A DNA stretch of 21,808 nucleotides from positions 1-21,808 of the forward strand of contig CAZSMU010000057.1 of assembly GCA_964607915.1 (NCBI GenBank). Direction: 5' to 3'. Made by a program: the position numbers and the translations under genes. Position 1 is the stretch's first letter. Each line of letters opens with the position of its first letter. The notes under the pieces are model-generated. The model saw nothing but the letters and a program-made list of their open reading frames with translations, was not told the origin of the DNA and made no database searches. The DNA comes from JADJPL01 sp964607915 (GTDB lineage: Bacteria > Bacteroidota > Bacteroidia > Chitinophagales > Saprospiraceae). Shown piece by piece: positions 14,896-21,808 of this stretch.

Positions 14896-16188
14896 ATGCA
14901 AAGAAAGCCATTCACCAATACACACATCCATATTTTCAATACCGACTGTGCTCCGGAGCGCTTCTTCCGGATTTTATCCACCCCCTGGCTCAACCCCGTT
15001 GCCGGATTGACCAAAGCGTTGCTGGATTCCCCCAGCGGTAGAAAGGCCATCGGGTTTTTCTATACCTTCGCCCAGAAGACCTCCCAAAAGAAATGGGCGC
15101 GCCTCGTGTCTTTCATACACGCCGGCAGCCGGAATTCACAGCTCGAAATATTCCGGATGGCCCTGGAAGCCGGCCGCCTGCACGACCCATCCATCCGCCT
15201 GGTCGGTCTGACCTTGAACATGGATTTCATGGATTCCAAAAAGTCAATCCGCAAGTCTTTCGAGACTCAGTTGGAGGAGGTACGCGATATCAAGCGCTAC
15301 TACCCGGATCAGTTTTTCCCCTTTTTAGGGATTGACCCCAGGCATAAATCCGGCGTGGAGCTAAAGGAATGGGCCGAAGAAAACCTGAGCTCCGGCTTTT
15401 TGCGGGCGGGTAAGCCCTATCCGTATTTTTACGGATTCAAAATATACCCGGCACAGGGTTTTTTCCCCTTCGACCCGCGCCTGGAGGAGTTCTATGCGTA
15501 TGCGGAAGCCTATGACCTACCCGTCACCACCCACTGTACCCGGTCGGGTTCGACCTATATCGGCAATGATATCGAAGCGTTCCTCCCCAAACGGCCCCGT
15601 ATGATTCTGCCCCAGGGGAACCCCGCGGCAGAAGAGGCGCGCGAAGCCATCTACGCGCGCATCCAGCGCTACTACGCTGCTCAAAAGGTCAAAAATAACC
15701 GCTTCGGACTCAATGGCGCCGCCTGCGATCTGTTCAGCCACCCTCAAAACTACGTGCCTGTACTGGAAGCTTTTCCCAAACTCAAGCTGTGCCTGGCCCA
15801 CATGGGCGGCAGCAGCGAATTCCTGGACCAGCCCGAATCCGAAGAAGTGAAACAACTGCGCGAACTGGAGGACAAGCGCAAATGGCTGGATCACATCCGC
15901 GACATGATGAAGATCTACCCCCGCCTATTTGCTGATATTTCCTACACCCTCAGCGATTTTGACAAAGCGGAAATCCTGGATGCCCTGATCCCCTTCCTGG
16001 AAGAAAAAGACCGGGAAGGCAACCTTCTGGGCAAACGTATCCTGTTCGGAACCGATTTTTTTATGACCGAACAGGAGAAAAAAGAAAAGTCCACCTATGC
16101 CGCTCTTTTAGAAAACGAACGGTTGGCTCCTTGGCTCAGCGATTTTACAAGGGACAACCCAGCGGCATACCTGAGCAATATCCGGTAG
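14896..16188 (+). CDS. Amidohydrolase-superfamily metal-dependent hydrolase
   Basis: 430 residues with the metal-ligand set of the amidohydrolase superfamily (amidohydrolase_2/TIM-barrel type): HIH at 10-12 (THIHIF, strand 1), Lys182 in YGFKIYP, His213 in TTHCTRSG, His302 in LAHMGG and Asp387 in LFGTDFF. All expected ligands are present, so an active hydrolase or decarboxylase is likely; the substrate cannot be read from the sequence. There is no signal peptide, so it should be cytoplasmic. The barrel carries long inserts (about 40-80 and 225-280) relative to compact members. It lies 22 bp after the uncharacterised membrane protein, with which it probably forms an operon. It converges on the DUF4861 gene with a 24-bp gap containing a short T run (16194-16199) after a very weak stem. 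Confidence 0.92.
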   Translation: MQRKPFTNTHIHIFNTDCAPERFFRILSTPWLNPVAGLTKALLDSPSGRKAIGFFYTFAQKTSQKKWARLVSFIHAGSRNSQLEIFRMALEAGRLHDPSIRLVGLTLNMDFMDSKKSIRKSFETQLEEVRDIKRYYPDQFFPFLGIDPRHKSGVELKEWAEENLSSGFLRAGKPYPYFYGFKIYPAQGFFPFDPRLEEFYAYAEAYDLPVTTHCTRSGSTYIGNDIEAFLPKRPRMILPQGNPAAEEAREAIYARIQRYYAAQKVKNNRFGLNGAACDLFSHPQNYVPVLEAFPKLKLCLAHMGGSSEFLDQPESEEVKQLRELEDKRKWLDHIRDMMKIYPRLFADISYTLSDFDKAEILDALIPFLEEKDREGNLLGKRILFGTDFFMTEQEKKEKSTYAALLENERLAPWLSDFTRDNPAAYLSNIR

Positions 16189-16212
16189 CGGGATTTTTTC
16201 AAAAGAACACCC

Positions 16213-17415
16213 TCAGCGCCCAATCTGCACCTCAAGGGGGTGTGCGATACACTGCGCTTTGTGCCGCAGCATCGCTTCCCAGTCGGCCACGCTGCCGACC
16301 TGACCGCTTTTAAGCCAGGCAAATCCAGCGTAGTAGGTCAGGCTTCCGTCGCGGGGGCTTGTGGAAATCAAGAGCTGGCTCTGGTCCGGCCTCGGGCTGC
16401 GGTGCACGAACGCCCGGGACACCCGCGCAGGGTCTAAGACGATCCCTTCGCCCACAAACGAATCGTCAATCGGCTCCCAGTGGCGGAACCAGCCCTCTTT
16501 TTCGTGCAGCGCAGGCTCGCCCTTGCCGTCGTGCAACGTGATGCCAAGGGTGTAGTTGGGCGGCGCCTGGGCCGCGTTCAGACGAACCTCAAAGCGGGAA
16601 AAGTTGGAGCCCAAATCGAGGGATATACGCTTGGTCTCCGCAATGCCATAGGGGCTCCAGGGCGCGTAGTCCAACTCGAATACCGTGCGGATAGGACCAG
16701 TGGCAAGAGTGCGGTAACGGATAAAGTTCTTTCCCGCCAGCAGGGTATCGTTCACCCAAACCCCCGCCCCCCCGGTGCCGCGACTGGTACCGACGTGGTA
16801 GGGATCGTACCCCTCGCCATGGTCAATATGGTAGTAGCCGGCCGTCTCCGTGTTCCTGGTGTACCAATGGTGGATAACCGGATAGGAAACCCTTTTCAGC
16901 CAGAGATCAATGCCGCTGGACAAGGTCCCCCCGGGTTGTTTGGCCTCCACCAGCCGTTGGGCTTCCGGCCCGTAGGTGCGGAAGGCAACGCGGTCGTTTT
17001 CCCACGCATAGTCGTCAATCCGCTCGGGCACGAACCGGGAAAAGGTCGTCCGCTCACTTTGGGGCTGCTGGCCCGCTCCTTTTTTATCCCGAACCAGCGC
17101 AAAGGTTTTCTGCGCATCTGCTTTTATATCCACTTGAAAAATCAACTCATCCGGCTTCCCATCGAGGTCGTAGTCCAACCACTGGCGCAGCACCGGCTGC
17201 CCGGTGGCCACCTCTTCCAACAGCACCTTTTCGGGGTCGAAACCTCCCCGGAGAACCTTCAAATCCCTCGGCGCAATGCCCACGGTCTCCGCGTTGCGGT
17301 CGGCCGCCAGCGGATTGCGAACGGTTATCATCTGCCGGGCACTCCCGCAGCTATTCAAAAACGACAAGACGGATAAAAGTACAAGGTAAAACGCAGGTGT
17401 GTAGAAGGTACGCAT
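16213..17415 (-). CDS. DUF4861-family lipoprotein
   Basis: 400 residues. A lipoprotein signal peptide ends in the lipobox LNSC with the acylated Cys at 23, placing it at the outer or inner membrane facing the periplasm or surface. The body matches the DUF4861 pattern: VRNPLAADRNAETVGI at 32-47, YDLDGKPDELIFQVDI (82-98), YYHIDHGEGYDPYHVGTSRG (194-213), GGAGVW and LATGPIRTVFELDYAPW (237-253). Relatives often lie among polysaccharide-degradation genes in Bacteroidota, so a carbohydrate-related role is possible; the biochemical activity is not established here. No SusC/SusD or glycosidase genes are visible in this window. It lies 71 bp downstream of the fatty acid hydroxylase gene on the same strand and may share its transcript. 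Confidence 0.85.
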   Translation of the reverse strand: MRTFYTPAFYLVLLSVLSFLNSCGSARQMITVRNPLAADRNAETVGIAPRDLKVLRGGFDPEKVLLEEVATGQPVLRQWLDYDLDGKPDELIFQVDIKADAQKTFALVRDKKGAGQQPQSERTTFSRFVPERIDDYAWENDRVAFRTYGPEAQRLVEAKQPGGTLSSGIDLWLKRVSYPVIHHWYTRNTETAGYYHIDHGEGYDPYHVGTSRGTGGAGVWVNDTLLAGKNFIRYRTLATGPIRTVFELDYAPWSPYGIAETKRISLDLGSNFSRFEVRLNAAQAPPNYTLGITLHDGKGEPALHEKEGWFRHWEPIDDSFVGEGIVLDPARVSRAFVHRSPRPDQSQLLISTSPRDGSLTYYAGFAWLKSGQVGSVADWEAMLRHKAQCIAHPLEVQIGR

Positions 17416-17437
17416 GGCATAATGGATTTGGAGAAAC

Positions 17438-17461
17438 CTCTTCGGAAGAATCCGAAAAGAG
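17438..17461. repeat. Inverted repeat between the hydroxylase and DUF4861 genes
   Basis: TTCGGA (17441-17446) and TCCGAA (17451-17456) form a perfect six-base stem with an AGAA loop. It extends to CTC/GAG pairs across a two-base bulge. It lies 23 bp upstream of the DUF4861 start codon, in its leader. No T tract follows on the transcribed (minus) strand, so it is not a standard intrinsic terminator. It could be a transcript-stabilising or attenuating hairpin. Confidence 0.4.
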
Positions 17462-17486
17462 AAAAAAGATACAGGGTGGCAAGCAT

Positions 17487-18371
17487 TTACTTGTCAAAAT
17501 CTTTATACGCAACCGACGGATCGTAGTCGTTTTTTGTGACCAGAGAATGCAATTCGCTCTCGGGCCGTTTCGACCGAAGGATGGGAAACAGCAGTTGGAC
17601 ATACCACGGCTCTTTCACTTTGTTCCAGGCACCGAACCGGGTGGGATATCGCCGGGTGATCTTTGCTGTGCCGAAGAGGACATCCCAGATAAAAAGCAAA
17701 TTCCCGTAATTGCCGTTGGGGTGCGAAACGCCGTCTTCCGCCGTCAGTCCGTGGTGGGCGAAGTGGGTACTGGGCGTCGAAATCGTGCGCTCGACCACCC
17801 AGGCCAGCGGATGCAGGAATCTGTACTTGTATAGGAACCGATCCCATCGCGTCTCGCTGTGGGCTAATAGGATCACCAACAATTTTACGGGCAAATAGAA
17901 CAGATAGACATAGCCCATCCCCAGGAAAACCAACAGGCCAGACAGCCATATCCCGGGCATGAGCGCATAGTACAACACGGCATTCCGATAGGTGACCAGT
18001 ACCCCCATCTCTTCCACGACGTGATGTGGTCGGTGGAGCTTCCACAGGATGCGGTTGGAATGGGAAAGCCGATGCCAGCCGTATTGCGTCAGGTCGTCAA
18101 AAAGGAGGAAGGCCAGAACCTGCCCCCACACGGGAAGATGAATGTAGTGGTCTTCGTAATGGGGAAACCAGGTTTTGCCCATCCAGAGCATCAGGATAAA
18201 TATCCCCGGCTGAATAAGGGTGGGGAGGGTCAGAAGGCTTACCAATTCGATAGTCCAGTCGTTTTTGGTTCTCCTGTCCTGAAGGTATAGCCCTCCCATG
18301 GCTTCCAGGATTCCCAATACGAGCAGTACTGCGGCGGGTATCCATTTACTGATCCATTCGTTTTCCAGCAT
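17487..18371 (-). CDS. Fatty acid hydroxylase / sterol desaturase superfamily membrane enzyme
   Basis: 294 residues from ATG 18371, preceded by AGGAACG; the frame extends to a TTG at 18404, but the ATG is the better start. It is a multi-helix membrane protein (about 12-30, 45-65, 82-95, 133-170) carrying the histidine boxes of the di-iron fatty acid hydroxylase superfamily: HRLSH at 100-104, HRPHH at 113-117, HSETRW at 171-176 and HFAHHG at 203-208, with the typical closing motif YGNLLFIWDVLFGT (222-235). Known members add a hydroxyl or double bond to lipid chains or sterols using O2. The actual substrate is not readable; a membrane-lipid or carotenoid-like substrate is possible. It is the first gene of a probable two-gene unit with the DUF4861 lipoprotein and diverges from the PorE-like gene. 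Confidence 0.93.
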   Translation of the reverse strand: MLENEWISKWIPAAVLLVLGILEAMGGLYLQDRRTKNDWTIELVSLLTLPTLIQPGIFILMLWMGKTWFPHYEDHYIHLPVWGQVLAFLLFDDLTQYGWHRLSHSNRILWKLHRPHHVVEEMGVLVTYRNAVLYYALMPGIWLSGLLVFLGMGYVYLFYLPVKLLVILLAHSETRWDRFLYKYRFLHPLAWVVERTISTPSTHFAHHGLTAEDGVSHPNGNYGNLLFIWDVLFGTAKITRRYPTRFGAWNKVKEPWYVQLLFPILRSKRPESELHSLVTKNDYDPSVAYKDFDK

Positions 18372-18981
18372 CGTTCCTACTTTTTGTAAAAAGACTTGTC
18401 GCAAAAAGGGGTTTCTTCCTCAAGGTACATACCCCGGTCGTAAAGATGGTAAAAAAACAGGATATTGTTATATGGGTACGGGCACTGGTACCGCTAACCC
18501 TCTTCATCAGGCTTGTGGCAAGGGGGCAGCGCGGAGGGAAAAAAGAGTCATTTTTGTCCACACGAAGGCTTTTAGAGGAAGTATAGCCTTGCCGACCGAA
18601 AAAAGGCGTAGTGCGGGCGAAAAAGGGCCTTTTGACCCTGCGAGGAACCTCTCGCCACAAGTCTATCACCTGCGAAAAACGAAAAAAATCTCCAAAAACC
18701 AAAAAATACATACAAGTGTGTATTTCATACATGAATTAGGATGCTTATCTTTGAGACCGACAATTGAACGATGTATTCCCTGTTCCAATCCCCCTCATTT
18801 TCCACATCGGCATAAATCTATTTCAGCGCCGGGACGGGCGTATCGCATAGTCCTATTTGGTGCTGCCCTGCTTTGAGAGCGCTTACCCATTGATTTATTC
18901 ACCAAACCCAATGCCTTGCCGCATTGCGTTCACGGGGCGAAGCCTGTCCCGGGGGAAAGTGCGCAGGGCGATTTATCCGGT
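18372..18981. other. Divergent intergenic region between the hydroxylase and PorE-like genes
   Basis: This 610-bp stretch has no gene I can support. It is A-rich, with many AAAA runs at 18540-18720. It holds one good -7 element facing right (listed separately). At 18711-18724 ATACA and TGTAT flank AGTG as a short inverted repeat. Overlapping open frames (18298-18876 plus, 18346-18732 minus) have no recognisable content and run into the neighbouring gene. Confidence 0.5.
18746..18753 (+). promoter_or_regulatory. Candidate -7 element (TATCTTTG) for the PorE-like gene
   Basis: This is an exact TAnnTTTG match, identical to the element at 11695-11702. It would start a transcript near 18760, about 220 bases before the ATG at 18982. 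The -33 position has TTT in place of TTG. Confidence 0.4.
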
Positions 18982-21213
18982 ATGAAAAATGGAACCATTA
19001 GAGGTATTACCTCCATCGTCTTATCAGACTTGTTGCGAAGGGAATATCGAGGGCTCAAAAAGGACCTTTCCTTCCCACACAGTGCCTGTTTCAGTCGTAT
19101 AGCGGGCTTAGGCTCCCTCAAAAACGCCTTCGGGTGGAAAGAAAAGAACTCTTTTTCCCTACCTCGCCGATCCCTTACAATAAGTCTATTGTTTTTATTG
19201 CCTTTTTCCCTTTATAGCCAGTATCCGTCCGGGAAAAAGGCACTCCTGGAGCAGCGATATCCGGAAGCTATGGAATTATTCAAAAGAGCCGGGCTAAGAT
19301 CCAGGACTTTGACCTATTTGGGTATGGCTCGCTATTTCATGGATGCGAAAAATCCTGCGTCTGATTTGGATACCGCGTACGCCTTGGTATTGTTAGGGGA
19401 ACAGTCCTACAAGGAGATGGACAAGAAAAAGCAACAAAGGATTGGTCGGCAGTTGGGAAAAGACAAGCCTATCCGGGTTCGGCGCGAAATAGAAAGGGTG
19501 TGGTTCAAAGAGGTCATGGCCCGGCGCAACCCAGACGAACTAAATACATTCCTGAACATCGCGCAGGGCGCCCTCCCTGTTCAGCGCGAAGCAGTGAAGG
19601 CATTACTCGAACGGCTTGACTATGAAAAACAGGCTGACTATGTAAGAGAACACGCCCCCTCGGACGAAGCTTTTTTTGCGTTGCAGAAGATGGTATCAAA
19701 GGATTTCTCAAGCGGTAATTGGCTGGTAGTCCGGGATACATTGGCGAGATATGAATCCTTGTTCGCACAAAAAAACGAAGCTTTCCAGGACTTGTACGAC
19801 AGGGTTTCCCAAACAAAGCGGCTCAAAAAGATGGTTCCCATACCCTGGGAAGGCGGAAAGCAATACAGCGGCTATTCCCCAGTGTTCAGCGGAGACGGGA
19901 AGCAACTCTACTTCTGTAACCGGCTTGGCATATCGGAAGACATCTATTATTCGCAGTATTCCGAAAAGGGCTGGTCAATACCCATACCAGTAGCCGGTAT
20001 CAACACGACGGCCCGTAACGAATCGGCACAACATATCAGCCCCAATGGTACGGAAATGCTCGTATTCGTCAGCGGAGATATCTACGAGAGCAAAAAAACC
20101 GCGAACGGCTGGCAAACCAGTCAGCCTCTTCCCGACCATATCAATACGGGCGACTGGGATGGCGATTCCCGCTATTTCAGCGGAGGGCTGATTTTTGTGT
20201 CTAAAAAAGAGGGCAACTTCGATATTTATATTTCCCAATATGGTCCTGACGGCCATACGCTGCAGCCCCCGTTTGCCATTGGGGACGTCATCAATACCAA
20301 AGGTACGGAGCGAAAACCCTTCCTCCACCCCGACCAGAAAACCTTGTATTTCGCTTCCGATAGCCACGATGGCTTTGGCGGCTTCGACGTCTTTGTCAGC
20401 ACCCGATTGGACGATACCTGGCGGAATTGGAGTAAACCGCGCAACCTCGGTCTAAGTATCAATTCGAGCGCTGACGAATGGGACTTCCTGGTGAGTACCG
20501 ACGGAAGCAGGGGCTATTCCGTTTTCGGCACGGGAGGAAGCTACGCTATCACCTCCATAGATCTCCCAACTGCCTACCGGCCACAGACCGTTCATACCTT
20601 CGAGACCCGGGTGTTGGGCACAGACGGCAAACCCATAGACGGAGAAGTGGTCATCCGGGATGTAGAGAGCGGAAATATCGTACAGATCGTCCGCCCCGAC
20701 CCATTGACCGGAGTCGTGTTCATACCCGTATCGGACAAGAAGGACTACCGCGCTGAAATACGGAAAGCAGACGCCTTGCCTGCTTCGTTCCAGATCCATT
20801 TCGCACAGGACAGCTCAGGGAACGTCGTAGAGTCCCCGGTCGTCGTGGTCACTGCCGAAGAGCTCAAGCGCTCGGGGAACAGCCTGCGCTTCCAGAACCT
20901 ATTGTTCGAGACGGGCTCCCACACCATCCTGCCCGAATCGTACTCGGAACTCGACGCCCTGGCCAAATACTTCAAGGAAAACGCACTGCGGGTAGCCATC
21001 GAAGGGCATACCGACGATGTCGGCAGCCCCGAAAGCAACCAGCTCCTGTCTGAAAACCGCGCCGCCGCCGTACGCGAGTACCTGATCGCCAAAGGCTGCG
21101 ACCCCGATAAGATAAAGGCCAGCGGCTACGGCGAGACCCGCCCTACCCTGCCTAAGCAGGACGAAGCCTCCCGCCAAAAAAACCGAAGAGTGGAATTCCG
21201 CTTGCTGGAGTAA
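18982..21213 (+). CDS. PorE-like outer-membrane protein: TPR, beta-propeller, CRD, OmpA
   Basis: 743 residues from ATG 18982; the frame is open further to a TTG at 18916. A signal-like segment (LTISLLFLLPFSLYSQ) lies only at 65-80, after a 60-residue extension, so the start is uncertain; I see no ATG or GTG nearer to it. Residues about 81-290 are helical and TPR-like (LEQRYPEAMELFKRAG). Propeller blades of PD40 type follow (GYSPVFSGDGKQLYFCN, ESAQHISPNGTEMLVFV, RKPFLHPDQKTLYFASD, GGFDVFVS), then a carboxypeptidase-regulatory-like domain (about 535-600). The C-terminal OmpA/MotB domain is at about 635-743 with the peptidoglycan-binding motif GHTDDVGSPESNQLLSENRA and the end NRRVEFRL. This four-domain order is that of PorE, the T9SS-associated protein of Porphyromonas, but Bacteroidota carry several paralogues, so I give no symbol. 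It probably anchors an outer-membrane complex to peptidoglycan. It may support export of proteins like the giant adhesin. Confidence 0.9.
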   Translation: MKNGTIRGITSIVLSDLLRREYRGLKKDLSFPHSACFSRIAGLGSLKNAFGWKEKNSFSLPRRSLTISLLFLLPFSLYSQYPSGKKALLEQRYPEAMELFKRAGLRSRTLTYLGMARYFMDAKNPASDLDTAYALVLLGEQSYKEMDKKKQQRIGRQLGKDKPIRVRREIERVWFKEVMARRNPDELNTFLNIAQGALPVQREAVKALLERLDYEKQADYVREHAPSDEAFFALQKMVSKDFSSGNWLVVRDTLARYESLFAQKNEAFQDLYDRVSQTKRLKKMVPIPWEGGKQYSGYSPVFSGDGKQLYFCNRLGISEDIYYSQYSEKGWSIPIPVAGINTTARNESAQHISPNGTEMLVFVSGDIYESKKTANGWQTSQPLPDHINTGDWDGDSRYFSGGLIFVSKKEGNFDIYISQYGPDGHTLQPPFAIGDVINTKGTERKPFLHPDQKTLYFASDSHDGFGGFDVFVSTRLDDTWRNWSKPRNLGLSINSSADEWDFLVSTDGSRGYSVFGTGGSYAITSIDLPTAYRPQTVHTFETRVLGTDGKPIDGEVVIRDVESGNIVQIVRPDPLTGVVFIPVSDKKDYRAEIRKADALPASFQIHFAQDSSGNVVESPVVVVTAEELKRSGNSLRFQNLLFETGSHTILPESYSELDALAKYFKENALRVAIEGHTDDVGSPESNQLLSENRAAAVREYLIAKGCDPDKIKASGYGETRPTLPKQDEASRQKNRRVEFRLLE

Positions 21214-21268
21214 AGTAAAGCAGCCGTTTGTCTGAACTGTGATTTTTTGATTTCCTTTTTCCTGAATG

Positions 21269-21289
21269 ATGGGAATTATTTAATCCCAT
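21269..21289 (+). terminator. Weak hairpin after the PorE-like gene
   Basis: ATGGGA (21269-21274) and TCCCAT (21284-21289) form a perfect six-base stem with a nine-base AT loop, 55 bp after the stop codon. Any downstream T tract is hidden by the run of Ns two bases later, so terminator function cannot be judged. Confidence 0.3.
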
Positions 21290-21291
21290 AA

Positions 21292-21301
21292 NNNNNNNNN
21301 N
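21292..21301. other. Assembly gap (10 Ns)
   Basis: Ten consecutive unknown bases mark a scaffold join. The sequence to the right is AT-richer than the genes to the left. The true distance and content between the two contigs are unknown. Confidence 0.99.
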
Positions 21302-21689
21302 GCGAGGAAACATATCGGTTTTCTTTCACTAATATTATAAATGCAAACATACTGCCATTTAAAAAAGCAATAGCTTTTACCGTTGAAAAATTATAGCCTA
21401 TCTCACTCCCCTACAAAATTTGAGAATTAAGCAGAACACACCAAACTTAGCTGATGGAACCAACGACCTAGATAATCAAGACACTGGATTACCTGGGGCT
21501 CATCGCGGGGATATTGCGCCGGATAATTCCTTATTTTTGACGAGAGGGGTACGGAAGATACCATCAAATCTCCCTCAAAAAGTCCCACTCGGAAAACCAG
21601 GTTGATTTGACCGGGTGCCGCTTCTATTTCCTGTTTACTAAGTGCTGTTTACGGTAATTTGGCCTATATCTGGGGCAAAAAAAGGCACT
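21302..21689. other. Non-coding or degenerate sequence after the gap
   Basis: No intact gene is visible. The first 120 bases are AT-rich. One short frame (21472-21537) encodes KTLDYLGLIAGI before a stop, which resembles the opening of DUF4277-type transposases; an in-frame TAG at 21469 separates it from a possible ATG at 21454. The frame at 21420-21605 starts with TTG and shows no recognisable content. The segment could be a decayed insertion-sequence remnant. Confidence 0.35.
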
Positions 21690-21808
21690 ATGGGAGCGCA
21701 GTACAAAAAGGAAGAGGCCAGCCAGGTCACGGAAGACCTGGAGAAGAACCACGGGCGTAAGACCAGCCGTAAGTTGGTACAAAACCTGGGGGCTGCCGTG
21801 GGCAAGAT
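21690..21808 (+). CDS. Truncated ORF at window end, possible transposase fragment
   Basis: From ATG 21690, 39 codons are visible before the window ends. The frame is open back to a stop at 21639. The peptide is hydrophilic and helical (QYKKEEASQVTEDLEKNHGR, then SRKLVQNLGAAVGK) and loosely resembles the region before the catalytic core of ISKra4-type transposases, in which a paired-helix segment recurs. This resemblance is by eye and weak. An insertion sequence next to a contig break would be unsurprising. It could equally be the start of an unrelated protein. Confidence 0.35.
   Translation, partial: MGAQYKKEEASQVTEDLEKNHGRKTSRKLVQNLGAAVGK

Noticed and set aside
16182..16199. Intrinsic terminator between the convergent amidohydrolase and DUF4861 genes
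   Set aside because: There is a run of six Ts, but the preceding stem is only three base pairs (CCG/CGG).
16480..17376. Plus-strand open frame of 298 codons
   Set aside because: It is antisense to the DUF4861 lipoprotein, which has a lipobox and family motifs; the plus frame has none.

Overview
The window looks like a piece of a fairly GC-rich Bacteroidota chromosome, probably from the Saprospiria group. The evidence is gene content: a giant mosaic surface protein built from SBBP, Ig-like, GEVED, calcium-binding and SprB-type modules; a PorE-like OmpA protein of the type IX secretion (T9SS) kind; a membrane-bound AraC regulator with a Reg_prop-type propeller; and perfect or near-perfect TAnnTTTG promoter elements. 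The lineage below phylum is inference.

Left half (1-11326, minus strand): one unbroken reading frame of at least 3775 codons. Its start is in the window and its C-terminus lies off the left edge. I followed the frame by hand at several points (near 1, 2342, 5462, 8522, 10322) and it stays in phase. Domain order is: signal/anchor, ENKGQ-type N-terminal domain, SBBP-like propeller, about ten Ig/PKD-like units, GEVED, cadherin-like Ig units, SdrD B-like units, second GEVED, a ladder of 90-bp calcium-binding repeats, further Ig units, and a SprB-like repeat. The many shorter open frames overlapping it are shadows.

Middle (11327-16188): a 624-bp divergent intergenic region holds candidate promoters for both directions and a tandem TGTACAATT site. 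Then come, on the plus strand, a secreted-propeller/transmembrane/AraC one-component regulator (11951-13645), an uncharacterised three-helix membrane protein with a GAPFWFEVL signature (13710-14873), and an amidohydrolase (14896-16188). The last two are 22 bp apart and probably form a two-gene unit.

Right part (16213-21213): convergent to these, on the minus strand, lies a fatty acid hydroxylase/sterol desaturase gene (17487-18371) followed by a DUF4861 lipoprotein (16213-17415). Across a 610-bp divergent intergenic region is a PorE-like TPR/propeller/CRD/OmpA protein (18982-21213). The giant adhesin is the kind of cargo that T9SS exports, and PorE-type proteins belong to that machinery, so the two ends of the window may be functionally related.

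Right edge: a run of 10 Ns (21292-21301) marks a scaffold join. Beyond it, AT-richer non-coding sequence leads to a truncated ORF at the window end that may belong to a transposase. Linkage across the join is not proven by the sequence.
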